DNA of 64,000 nucleotides from Myxococcus stipitatus (GTDB lineage: Bacteria > Myxococcota > Myxococcia > Myxococcales > Myxococcaceae), in the NCBI RefSeq assembly GCF_037414475.1, contig NZ_CP147913.1:2356001-2420000 (forward strand), in the 5' to 3' direction. A program made the position numbers and the translations under genes. This document shows positions 37,328 through 46,070 of this stretch, one piece after another. Each line of letters starts with the position of its first letter. Positions within the stretch are counted from its first letter, which is position 1. Below the pieces are notes generated by a model. The model searched no databases. It had not been told where the DNA came from and saw nothing but the letters and a program-made list of their open reading frames with translations.

Positions 37328-39511
37328 ATGTCCCGTGCGATTCGATGGTGGATGCGGTGCGTCCTCGGAGCCTCGCTGGTGCTGCTGACCTCGGTGGGCT
37401 GCGAGCCCACGAGACCGGGAACGCCCCCCGAGACCTCGAGCCCCCAAACACTCTCTCGAACTCGTCCCCACGCGCGAATCGCCGCCGGGGCCTTCCACTC
37501 CCTCGCCATCCATCCCGACGGCACGGTCTGGGCCGCTGGAAACAACCTCGCCGGCCAGCTTGGAGATGGAAGCACGCAGGACACGTCGACACCGGTCCAG
37601 GTCCAGGCGCTCACGGGCGTCGTCTCCGTCGCGGGCGGCCTCTACCACTCCCTCGCGCTCCGCGCGGATGGCACTGCCCGCGCGTGGGGGTACAACTCAT
37701 ATGGAGCCCTAGGCGATGGCACCTTCACCGACCGCCGCACCCCGGTCGTGGTCCAGGGGCTGACGGAGATTCGCTCCGTGGTTGCGGGCGACAACCACTC
37801 CCTGGCGCTGAAGAGCGACGGCACGCTCTGGGCGTGGGGCCACAATGGCCAGGGACAACTCGGCGACGGCACCGAGACGAATCGCTCCCGCCCGCTCCAG
37901 GTTCCCGGGTTGACGAACGTCGTCGCCGTGGCGGCGGGAGGCAATGCCTCGTTCGCCCTGCGCGCCGACGGCACGCTCTGGGGATGGGGAGCCAACAACG
38001 AGGGGCAGCTCGGCAACGGGACCAGGGAGGACGCCTTCCTTCCCACCCAGGTCCAGGGACTCTCGAGCGTCATGGCCGTATCGACGGGGCGAAGCCACAC
38101 CGTCGCGGTCCAGGCGGATGGCACCGTGTGGGTCTGGGGCATGGATCATGTCTCGGCCTACCGCAGCCCCTACCCCGCCCAGGTCCGGGGACTCACGGGC
38201 ATCATCGATGTCGTCACGGGCGAGAACTTCTCGCTGGCGCTCCAGTCCGACGGAACCGTCTGGGCCTGGGGCCTCAACGCGACAGGGCAGTTGGGGACCG
38301 GGCACAAGCAAGCCGTCTATCTCCCCGTGCGCGTCCTCGGGCTCACGGAGGTCTCCGAGCTCGCGGCGGGACGACAGCACTCCGTGGCGCTCCGTGCGGA
38401 TGGGAGCATCTGGGCCTGGGGACACAACCGCGATGGCCAGCGAGGCAATGGCCTGCCGACTCGCCACGCGAGCCCCGTGCGAGTCGAGGGAGGCCTGACG
38501 GATGTCACGGCCGTCGCCGCGGGCTGGGGCTACTCGCTCGCGCTGCGCTCGGACGGAACGGTCTGGGCATGGGGGTACAACGGCGTGGGCACATTGGGTG
38601 ATGGAACGTCCCAGGCACGCGCCCTGCCCATCCAGGTCCCAGGGCTGAGCGGAGTCGTGGCCATCGCGGCGCGAAACGACAAGTGCGCCGCCATCCTCCA
38701 GGATGGGACCCTCTGGCTCTGGGGCAAGCGGACCCTCGTCCCCACGCGGATGCCGGGCATCACCCGCGTCGCGGCGGTGGCCCTCGGCCTCGACCATGAC
38801 CTGGTGCTGCGTGACAACGGAACAGTGTGGGCCTGGGGCAACAACTGGGAAGGACAGCTGGGAGACGGCACCACGACCTCGCGTTCAACCCCCGTCCAGG
38901 TCCTCGACCTTCAGGGAGTGGTGAGCATCGCCGCCGGTGACGAGCACTCCCAGGCGGTCCGTCAGGACGGCACCGCCTGGGCCTGGGGCAACAACCGCTC
39001 GGGCGCCCTGGGACGGGCTGACATCCTCGGCAGCGTGACGCCCCTCCAGGTCCCTGGGCCGGCCGATGCGGTCACCATCTGGGCGAACCTCACCTACGCC
39101 CTGACACTCCGCGCGAATGGTGAAGGAGTCGCCTGGGGGACCAGCGTCATCGGTACGAACTTCGCGGTCCGCGGGGCCCCCAGCACGCCCCGCCCCACCG
39201 TCCTCAGCGGGCTGGTCACGGTGGCGGCCGGAAGCAGCGCATCACTGGCCCTGACCGCGGGAGGACTGCTCTGGTCAGCGGGGACGAATGAGTGGGGGCA
39301 GCTCGGAGATGGCTCGGACGTCAACTCCGTGTCTCCAGTCCGGGTCCAGGGAATGAGCGGGGGAGCGCGCGCCATCGCGGTGGGAGGAGACCACATGCTC
39401 GCCGTCACGCCGGCCGGCGAGGTGTGGGCTTGGGGCAACAACCAGGAGGGTCAGCTCGGCCACGGCGAGCCCTTCGACGCGCTCACGCCCGCCCCATCGC
39501 TCCTGGATTGA
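37328..39511 (+). CDS. RCC1-repeat lipoprotein
   Basis: 727 aa with lipobox LTSVGC. The whole mature protein is about 13-14 RCC1-type repeats of ~48-51 residues, each containing HSLAL, DGTVWAWG, N..GQLGDG and a TPVQV-like segment, for example WAWGHNGQGQLGDGTETNR. RCC1 repeats fold in beta-propeller blades; 13-14 repeats would make two propellers of about 7. Repeat 9 (about 38683) is degenerate (LWLWGKRTLV). Surface RCC1 proteins are common in myxobacteria; the partner is unknown. Confidence 0.9.
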   Translation: MSRAIRWWMRCVLGASLVLLTSVGCEPTRPGTPPETSSPQTLSRTRPHARIAAGAFHSLAIHPDGTVWAAGNNLAGQLGDGSTQDTSTPVQVQALTGVVSVAGGLYHSLALRADGTARAWGYNSYGALGDGTFTDRRTPVVVQGLTEIRSVVAGDNHSLALKSDGTLWAWGHNGQGQLGDGTETNRSRPLQVPGLTNVVAVAAGGNASFALRADGTLWGWGANNEGQLGNGTREDAFLPTQVQGLSSVMAVSTGRSHTVAVQADGTVWVWGMDHVSAYRSPYPAQVRGLTGIIDVVTGENFSLALQSDGTVWAWGLNATGQLGTGHKQAVYLPVRVLGLTEVSELAAGRQHSVALRADGSIWAWGHNRDGQRGNGLPTRHASPVRVEGGLTDVTAVAAGWGYSLALRSDGTVWAWGYNGVGTLGDGTSQARALPIQVPGLSGVVAIAARNDKCAAILQDGTLWLWGKRTLVPTRMPGITRVAAVALGLDHDLVLRDNGTVWAWGNNWEGQLGDGTTTSRSTPVQVLDLQGVVSIAAGDEHSQAVRQDGTAWAWGNNRSGALGRADILGSVTPLQVPGPADAVTIWANLTYALTLRANGEGVAWGTSVIGTNFAVRGAPSTPRPTVLSGLVTVAAGSSASLALTAGGLLWSAGTNEWGQLGDGSDVNSVSPVRVQGMSGGARAIAVGGDHMLAVTPAGEVWAWGNNQEGQLGHGEPFDALTPAPSLLD

Positions 39512-39687
39512 CCGCGCGACGCTCGCTCGAGCAAAGCCAGCCAGAGGAAGACTCAGCCCCCCCAACGCGAGCAGCGGATGACATCGCAGAAGTGTCCACG
39601 GCGGAAGCGCGGGTCCTTGTCGGCGAGGACATCGGCCTTGATGTTGCCGGATGACGGCGCCTCGAGGGCCCTGAGCGCGAGGCGGCC

Positions 39688-40611
39688 TCAATCGCAGTAG
39701 TACGTCGGCGCCAGCTCCCGGACGCGCTCCTCCGCGATGGGGGAGAGCGCGCGCATGCGTGAGAGGAAGAGGGGCGCCTTCATCCCCATTCCGATGAAGC
39801 CCCAGATGTACGAACGCTCCTGGGACTCGGACAGGTGCTTGCGCTCCTCCGGGGTGAACGTGCGGCCCGCCGCCTTCTCCAACGTCTGGAGATCCAACGC
39901 GAGCTGGGCGGTCAACGTCCCCCGCAGCGCCTCGAGCAACTCCGCGTACTCGGTGAGGGCCACGTCCAGCGCCTCGGGGTCCTGGGCGAGGACCTTCTGC
40001 GCCTCCAGGAAGTCCAGCCGGGTGTGCTGCGCCTCTTCGAGCCAATGGTGCTTGAGCATGTCGCAGAACAATGGATTCAGCGTCTCGGTCTTGTTTCCCC
40101 GGACCGTCTCCAGATAGTGCTGCTGCGTCATCAACTCCAGGTGCAGATTGAAGATGAGCACCCCCAGGTTCGACTTCGCCATGATGGCCCGAGCCACCTC
40201 GACGTGGTTGTCGAGCAGGGCGGGGACGACCTTGAACCCCTTGGCGAACGCGCCGGTGAAGCGCGCGAAGAGCTGCTGGTGCTTCAGCTCCTCTTCCGTG
40301 AAGCGCAAGAGCGCGCGCATGTGCGTCGCATTCCCATGCAGCTCCAGCCCGGCGCGTTGGGCGGCCAGGGCGACGGCGTACTCCTCCAGGAACAGGAACA
40401 GGTGCGCATAGCTGTTGGAGCGGATGTGATTCAGCATCAACCGCTCCTCGGCGCTCAGGAAGGGAATGGCTTCCGTGCCCGTCAGCGCATCCGACAGGAA
40501 CCGGTGGCTGAAATCCAGGACGGTGTCCTTGGGCAACAGCTCATCAAGACGCCAGGACACCTTCTCCGAGCTCTGGATACAGGATTGATACTCCGGAGTT
40601 TGATCTAGCAT
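39688..40611 (-). CDS. AurF-like ferritin-fold diiron oxygenase
   Basis: 307 aa. Four-helix bundle pattern with two EExxH-type iron motifs: FTEEELKHQQLF and HHWLEEAQHTRLDF, plus a first-helix Glu in LFLFLEEYAVAL and LHLELMTQQHY between them. This is the arrangement of the p-aminobenzoate N-oxygenase AurF family (PF11583-like). Such enzymes oxidise amines to nitro or hydroxylamine groups, or hydroxylate carrier-bound acids. No biosynthetic cluster is next to it, so the substrate is unknown. No signal peptide is present. Confidence 0.82.
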   Translation of the reverse strand: MLDQTPEYQSCIQSSEKVSWRLDELLPKDTVLDFSHRFLSDALTGTEAIPFLSAEERLMLNHIRSNSYAHLFLFLEEYAVALAAQRAGLELHGNATHMRALLRFTEEELKHQQLFARFTGAFAKGFKVVPALLDNHVEVARAIMAKSNLGVLIFNLHLELMTQQHYLETVRGNKTETLNPLFCDMLKHHWLEEAQHTRLDFLEAQKVLAQDPEALDVALTEYAELLEALRGTLTAQLALDLQTLEKAAGRTFTPEERKHLSESQERSYIWGFIGMGMKAPLFLSRMRALSPIAEERVRELAPTYYCD

Positions 40612-40902
40612 TTGCGACGGACCCTTCCCACGGGAAGCCGGGCACTGGCGTCGTGCGCGGAGGTGAGCGACTCACCGCGAGATGGATTGCAACACAAATG
40701 CCAGCCATTTCCCGCCAGAGGCCCGTTCATCGTCTCCCTGGAGACGGCATCCATCGCGACTTCAAGGGGGCATGCATGACGCGTCATCGCGCGCCGTTGA
40801 CGCGTCAATGACGGGTCCACTCATCCGCCGTTCCATCCTCGCGCCGCTGGACATCGCGCGCGCCCCCGGGAGGGATGCACGCGTGCGCCACGAGGAACCC
40901 CC

Positions 40903-40934
40903 GCCCCCTCGAGAGCATGAACAGACGAGGGGGC
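40903..40934 (-). terminator. Terminator of the HEIGH protease gene
   Basis: GCCCCCTCG (40903-40911) pairs with CGAGGGGGC (40926-40934), 15 bases downstream of the minus-strand stop. The rest of the 337-base gap 40612-40948 shows no gene; it must contain the upstream control region of the AurF-like gene. Confidence 0.65.
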
Positions 40935-40948
40935 AGGGACGCGACGCC

Positions 40949-41725
40949 TTAGTAGAGGACGTTCAGCGCGGTGATGTCCGAGCTGGTCCACTCGCCGGAC
41001 TCGGTCGAGCGGAAGCAGGAGTTCATGATGGAACCGCCCACCGTGGCCGTGGCCGGGGTGCCGTTGATGAGGATGGCGCCCACGCCCGCGGAGCCCTCGT
41101 TGGTGGCCGAGCCACCGCAGCTGATGGCGCGGTTGTAGTAGTCGGAGTGACGGAAGCCGATGGTGTGGCCAATCTCGTGGGTGATGACGTGCTCGTTCAC
41201 GTCAACGCTGTAGCTCTGCAGACCCGTGCCGATGTTGATGACACCGTAGGGCAGGCCGCCCGAGGGGAAGCCCGCGGAGCCGCCGGCGCCGGACATGGTC
41301 TGCGCGGTGATGTTCGCGCTGCACCCCGTGGTCGGCCCACGCGCCAGCGTGAAGGAGAGCCCCAGGGAGTTGTAGTTGCCAATGGCCAGGTCGAGCCCCT
41401 GGCTCAGGCGGCTGTAGCTGTTGAACGCGGCAGTGGGGTTGACGCAGATCTTCGTCACGCCCGTGCTCACCAGGTTGGTCGTCCGGTACTGCTCCTGGGT
41501 GCCGTGGTCGCTCTGGAGCATCTCGCGGGACGCCTCGAGGCTCACCTGCGCGTCGCGGCCCACGTACACCGCGTCACCGACCACCATGATGTCGTCGGCC
41601 GGGAAGCCCGCCTTGATAAGGTTGGAGACGATCTCCTCGTTATTGTTGTTGCTATCCACGTCGGTACCGCAACCCGCCATCAGCGCGCCACAGCTCGCAA
41701 CGAGGACTGCCGCCTTCTTGAGCAT
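40949..41725 (-). CDS. HEIGH-type zinc metalloprotease (M57), lipoprotein
   Basis: 258 aa from ATG 41725 with GAGGAAAC upstream; lipobox LMAGC. A short propeptide-like region (residues ~25-90) precedes the catalytic domain. The motif VITHEIGHTIGFRHSD gives HExxHxxGxxH, the metzincin-like zinc site, and the downstream SIMNSC is the Met-turn. This is the dual-action HEIGH peptidase family found in myxobacteria and Bacteroidetes. It would act outside the cell or in the periplasm. The divergent leader is unusually long (459 bases to the next gene). Confidence 0.88.
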   Translation of the reverse strand: MLKKAAVLVASCGALMAGCGTDVDSNNNNEEIVSNLIKAGFPADDIMVVGDAVYVGRDAQVSLEASREMLQSDHGTQEQYRTTNLVSTGVTKICVNPTAAFNSYSRLSQGLDLAIGNYNSLGLSFTLARGPTTGCSANITAQTMSGAGGSAGFPSGGLPYGVINIGTGLQSYSVDVNEHVITHEIGHTIGFRHSDYYNRAISCGGSATNEGSAGVGAILINGTPATATVGGSIMNSCFRSTESGEWTSSDITALNVLY

Positions 41726-41888
41726 TTCCGTTTCCTCTGGTTCGGGGATGACGCCGCCGCCCGACATTCCCGTCAGCCGCGGTCAGCGTGCCCAGCCATT
41801 GAGCAACTGTCGGGCCAGCGACACCCGCAGACTTGAAAAGCATGTATTTCGAGATTTTTCTGGAGCATCAGCACTCCACGTTCCGAGT

Positions 41889-41913
41889 GTGTCAGCGTAA
41901 AGGAAGCTGACAC
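41889..41913. repeat. Inverted repeat in the promoter gap 41726-42184
   Basis: GTGTCAGC (41889-41896) and GCTGACAC (41906-41913) are perfect complements across 9 bases. They lie in an AT-richer stretch 164 bases upstream of the metalloprotease ATG and could be an operator or a leader hairpin. I see no gene in the rest of this gap. Confidence 0.35.
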
Positions 41914-42184
41914 CGGGGCGACCAAGGGGTTGCCCTTGCGGCGATTTTTGTCTCACGGGAGGGGGCGCACCCGTTTTGGACAGTGCTGTCTTTCAATCAG
42001 TCACTGACCCAGGGGTCGCAATCACCCGTGAACACGCGGGGGGCGAAGCCCGGAGCAACAGTGCACTGCTGAACGAAAATGCCGCCGCCGTGCGTCTGCG
42101 TCAAGACTCGCGACGCGGCGCGGCCGGAGTCGTTGCGCGGTGGAGGTCATGGATTGAATGCACTCCCGAGGGAGTTCGTCTTTC

Positions 42185-43369
42185 ATGCATATGCATATGC
42201 GCTCCTCTCCCCTGCCCCTTGCCGCGCTGCTCGGCGCGGCCCTGTCCTTCCTGCCTGGCTGCGAGAACACGAAGGCCAGCAGCCGCTCTCCTTCGGACCT
42301 CCAGGCCCAGGAGCCCGCGTCCATGCAGGCCGCTGACACATGGAAGCGCGCCCGCGTGGGCGACCAGGTCACCTATTCCTTCTCCGCGAGCCAGGGCTCC
42401 GGGCCCCGCGGCGGCGGTGCCGCACGCACCCTCGGCGGACTGCTGACGTTGGAGGTGGTGGCCGTCCAGCAGCCTTGGGTCTGGGTGCGCGTGGCCTTCA
42501 CCGATGAGTCCGGCAGGCCCCTGCCCTCAGCGAGGCTGGCGCAGGACCTCCTCCTTCCGGTGCGCGCGGACACGACGCGCCCGCTCGACGTTCCCATCCC
42601 GGGCAAGGCCACCGCCGAGACACCTTCCTTCGCGGGCCGCACGTGGGAAGCCCTTCGTTATGTCAGCGACCAACGCCCCGTGGACGGCCCCCTGCGCACG
42701 CGCGTGTACGCCAACGAGCCGGGCCCGCTCTACCTCACCCACGGCCTCATCGAAGCCAGCACCGAGGCGGCTGGCTTTCGCGTCCCGGGAGGCGCGACGT
42801 TGACGCTGCGAGAGTTCCGCGAGGGCTCCGCTGAGGCCAGCGCCTCGGCGCCCGCGCTGGAGCGGCCCCTGGGCCCGGGCGCGTACTACGACCGGCGCGT
42901 GGACGTGGAGCCCACGCACGGCGTGCAGCGCGTGTGCTTCACCGCCGAGCGCGGCTACGTCCTGCGCACCGAAGGCTCGCCCGACACCGGAACCGACCCC
43001 TGCGCTGACTTCTCCCAGGCCGAGCCGGAGCGGCTCGAGGAGTTGCTGGTGAATCTGCCCTGGGAGGTGCTCGCCTCGGAGGACTGGCCTCCCGCCGCGG
43101 CCAGCACCCGGGGCACGTTCAACGCGGAGGGCCGCGCCGTGCCCGCCCTCACCGAGCAGAGCAGTGAGAACGTGGAGGGTGTCCAGCGCGTCTTCACCCA
43201 GACCTACGCGGCTGAACCTTGGGCCCTGGGGCTCGCGGGCCTGCCCTATGAGGCTCGCTTCCAGCCGCTCGCCAGCGGCACCGAGCGCGTGGTCGACGGC
43301 GGGAAGCGCGAGTCCGAAGGCGGCACGCGCATCGTGCGGTGGGGCTCGTGGCTCGGAGGCTCGAAGTAA
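42185..43369 (+). CDS. Lipoprotein of unknown function
   Basis: 394 aa; the start could be ATG 42185, 42191 or 42197 (repeated ATGCAT), and GAGGGAG is 11 bases before the first. Lipobox LPGC. The mature protein begins with a Ser/Gln-rich tail and a region resembling the DUF6068-style beta domain (WKRARVGDQVTYSFSA, PWVWVRVAFTDESGRPLP). About residues 225-300 continue with beta strands and a Cys pair (VQRVCFTAERG, TDPCADF). No catalytic motif is visible. It is convergent with the CxxCH lipoprotein gene. Confidence 0.7.
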   Translation: MHMHMRSSPLPLAALLGAALSFLPGCENTKASSRSPSDLQAQEPASMQAADTWKRARVGDQVTYSFSASQGSGPRGGGAARTLGGLLTLEVVAVQQPWVWVRVAFTDESGRPLPSARLAQDLLLPVRADTTRPLDVPIPGKATAETPSFAGRTWEALRYVSDQRPVDGPLRTRVYANEPGPLYLTHGLIEASTEAAGFRVPGGATLTLREFREGSAEASASAPALERPLGPGAYYDRRVDVEPTHGVQRVCFTAERGYVLRTEGSPDTGTDPCADFSQAEPERLEELLVNLPWEVLASEDWPPAAASTRGTFNAEGRAVPALTEQSSENVEGVQRVFTQTYAAEPWALGLAGLPYEARFQPLASGTERVVDGGKRESEGGTRIVRWGSWLGGSK

Positions 43370-43383
43370 CCGCCGACAGCAAG

Positions 43384-45330
43384 TCAGCGGTCCAGCCGGG
43401 GCCCATCGACCCGGAAATCGAACAGGAAGTAGGGAGGCACACACGCCCCTGTTCCAGGGGCGCTGCCGGGGTAACGGCTGCAGCCGTAGTCATCGCGGCA
43501 GGGCTCGTCGATGGAGCAGGTGCGCGTCGTCAAGGCGGCCACGAGCCCTCGCTTCTTGACGCAGTCTTCAATCGACTCCTCGAGCGGAAAGCAGACCTGC
43601 TCATAGCCGGAGACGAGCATCAGCGCGCACACCGACGAGCCCGAGCGCACGCCAGGCAGGGGACACGGCACGGTGCACGCCCCGAGCGGAAACCCATAGC
43701 GATTCGCGATGCACGGAATCGCATCCGGGGGCTGTCCCTGACACACCTCGGGCGCATCGGCGACAATCTGGTCGCCGCTCGCGCCCGGGCGGGCGACCAC
43801 CCGCGCGTTCTCACAGGCGTCGCCAGAGGTCCGGACCCTGGGCGCGCAGAACCCGACTTCATCGTGGTGACTGTCACGGCACTCGAGCCCGGCCTGGCAC
43901 GTCCAATCCGCGAAGCTTGGGTCGCCGAGCCCACAATGCGAGCCATAGATGCCAGTCGAGGTCGGGCGTTCGGGAAACGGTCGCGGCTCGGCGAAGGCGA
44001 CACCGTCCGCCACGCGGGTGAGCATGCGCGACCGCCAGCCGAGCTCCTCGTGCAGGTGCGGCGAGACGCCGACCGCGAGGGCGTTGAACGTCTGGTTTGG
44101 GTCTCGCTCCTCGCCAGGGAGGTGGAAGCCCGCCACGGAACGGCTCTGATGGCATCCCGTACACGTGAAGCCATCCAACCGGCGCAGCAGGCCTCGTGGG
44201 GAGCGAATCAGCTTCGCCTTCGCATAGGGGAGGTCCGCGAACACGCGCGCGTCGACCTCTGACTTGAAGAGGGTGTTGAAGACACGATTGGCGGGCCTGG
44301 AGAGGCCGCGGGGGCTCACCGAGATGGCTCGATAGGCCAGGAACCTGTCCGGAATGACGGCGCGCCCGGCATCGATGTCCATGAAGTTCTTCACAATCCA
44401 GGCCGCCAGCGCCTTGCGCTCCGCGGGGTTGAGGTCCGCCCGGGGCGTATTGAGAAGCAGCCGTGGGACGAGGCGATCCGCCTTCACGTCGAAGGACCTG
44501 AGGACATATTCCGCGTGGTCATCGGCCTCGGGGGTTCCCGGCCCGTGCAGGTTCTGGAAGTTCGTCTCGAGGTGGCTCATGGGCGGCAGTCGGGCCACCA
44601 GCCTCCCCACCGCCGCGTTTCGCTCGGAGGCGTTCGTCGGCAGCGCGCGCCACTGCTGGGCAATCGCCTTGCAGCTCCCGCCCGGCCCCATGGGCAAGGG
44701 CCGGATGACGTTGAGGGTCATTGGCAGACGGACAGCGGACCTGCCTTTCGGCTGCAAGGAAAGGCGATAGATGAACCGGAGCTGGCCACACTCCCTGGGC
44801 GTCGAAAAGCGCATGTCGAGCCGGTTGACCACGCCTACCAGTTGGAATCGCGCGAGGGGCGAGCGAAGCCACTTCGCATCGAAGACGTAGTTCAGGCGCT
44901 TGAGGTCGAGCGGGAACTGGCTGAGAGCGACGCCGTCCCGGCCGGACAGCTCCGCGAGGTCACGTTCGATGACCGAGACAAAGGACGCATACCGTGGCGA
45001 GGAGAGGAGGCTTTGCGCGTCCTCGGCCGGAGCGCCCAGCTGCTGTCCGAATGACAACCCCTGCTGCTCCAGGGCCATCAACTCCGTGGGGTCGGAGAGC
45101 AACAGCGAGGACTCGTGCTCTGGAGCAGGAGCCTCCTGCGCGGCGGGCGCGGGAGGAGGCACCTGCGCGGCGGGCGCTGGAGAAGGAGCGGCCTCCGCGC
45201 CGGGCAGGTCGAGCGGCTGAAGGCTCGGAGCATCTGCCGGTGGGCGCGCTGGCGGTTCACTCGAACAGGCGGCGCAAAGGAATACGAGCGTGGTCGCGAT
45301 AGCACACACTCTGGAACGACTCGGTTGCAT
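43384..45330 (-). CDS. Lipoprotein with a CxxCH haem-type motif and Cys-rich tail
   Basis: 648 aa from ATG 45330; lipobox LCAAC. An Ala/Pro repeat linker (about residues 40-75) is followed by a ~300-aa globular region (RLNYVFDAKWLRSPLARFQLVGVVNRLDMRF). Near residue 400 is FTCTGCHQSRSVAGFHLPG, a single CxxCH c-type haem site with a downstream candidate Met or His axial ligand. The last ~190 residues contain about 20 Cys, likely disulfides. This resembles myxobacterial proteins of unknown electron-transfer or binding role. Whether haem is attached is not proved. Confidence 0.75.
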   Translation of the reverse strand: MQPSRSRVCAIATTLVFLCAACSSEPPARPPADAPSLQPLDLPGAEAAPSPAPAAQVPPPAPAAQEAPAPEHESSLLLSDPTELMALEQQGLSFGQQLGAPAEDAQSLLSSPRYASFVSVIERDLAELSGRDGVALSQFPLDLKRLNYVFDAKWLRSPLARFQLVGVVNRLDMRFSTPRECGQLRFIYRLSLQPKGRSAVRLPMTLNVIRPLPMGPGGSCKAIAQQWRALPTNASERNAAVGRLVARLPPMSHLETNFQNLHGPGTPEADDHAEYVLRSFDVKADRLVPRLLLNTPRADLNPAERKALAAWIVKNFMDIDAGRAVIPDRFLAYRAISVSPRGLSRPANRVFNTLFKSEVDARVFADLPYAKAKLIRSPRGLLRRLDGFTCTGCHQSRSVAGFHLPGEERDPNQTFNALAVGVSPHLHEELGWRSRMLTRVADGVAFAEPRPFPERPTSTGIYGSHCGLGDPSFADWTCQAGLECRDSHHDEVGFCAPRVRTSGDACENARVVARPGASGDQIVADAPEVCQGQPPDAIPCIANRYGFPLGACTVPCPLPGVRSGSSVCALMLVSGYEQVCFPLEESIEDCVKKRGLVAALTTRTCSIDEPCRDDYGCSRYPGSAPGTGACVPPYFLFDFRVDGPRLDR

Positions 45331-45379
45331 CGCCGCGCCTTTCGGATGTCCTGGGAAGTGGGCTGCTCCACGCGCATGG

Positions 45380-45500
45380 TCAGGCAGGCCCTGCCGCTGC
45401 TCTTTCAAACCGGGCCGCTTGAGCGTAGCCGATTGCCAAGTGCATGTGCCGAGGGTTGTGGAAGACCTCGATGAAGTCGAACGGCCACGGACGATTCCAT
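45380..45500 (-). mobile_element. Degraded IS3-family transposase end
   Basis: FDFIEVFHNPRHMHLAIGY in the minus strand matches the IS3 OrfB end pattern FDYIE.FYN..RRHS.LGY, with the Arg-Arg-His replaced. The reading frame runs on without the rest of the transposase, and no inverted repeats were found. The gap 45331-45670 holds no other supported gene. Confidence 0.55.
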
Positions 45501-45670
45501 TCCGCGCGAGGAAACCGGGGCGGCCACGCAGTGTTTGAATCCAACAGCGCCCCGTTGATTTGTCGCGCCTCCCCATGGCTGTCCTCCCGGACGATGGTTG
45601 CCCACCTGTTCCTCGCGGCGCTATACGAGGCTCCTCCCAGCGCGAAACGTGCGCCGGAACCCCACACATC

Positions 45671-46049
45671 ATGCGAATGAAACAACTCAGGCACCCGGTT
45701 CTCTCGGTGACGCTCTTGCGCGTCGGCCTCATGGCGGCTCCCGCCTCCGCCGAATCCAAGATGGGTTGGCACCTGCTCGGAAAATCCATGCGGATATCGG
45801 GCCCGATGCGTGTGAGCGTCCGATGCCTGGTCCAGCCACTTCACCGAGGAACTCACCTCGGCTCTATCGGCGAAGCTCGTCCCGTTCGGGGTGATGTCCC
45901 GGACCGGAGAGGGCGATGGAATGCATGACCTTCATGTGGCTGGTGGAGCGGACGGGAACATCCATGGCGTCCGGCTCACCTATCTGAAGGCCGAAGACCC
46001 GAAGAAGCTCCGCAAGGCGCTCCAGACTCTCTTCGAGCAGATGAAGTAA
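45671..46049 (+). pseudogene. Frameshifted small exported protein
   Basis: ATG 45671 begins MRMKQLRHPVLSVTLLRVGLMAAPASA, a signal peptide. The frame is lost between 45816 and 45840; one base forward the sequence continues as SSHFTEELTSALSAKLVPFG... and ends GVRLTYLKAEDPKKLRKALQ..EQMK with TAA at 46047-46049. The end has clear coding character. One frameshift therefore divides one gene of about 125 residues; it could be a sequencing error. It lies 21 bases before the FAD oxidase gene and was probably cotranscribed with it. Confidence 0.6.
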
Positions 46050-46070
46050 AGACATGCCAAGGAGGAATGA

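Noticed and set aside
41871..42030. Possible CRISPR or repeat array in the AT-richer gap
   Set aside because: Only one inverted repeat; no spaced direct repeats are seen.
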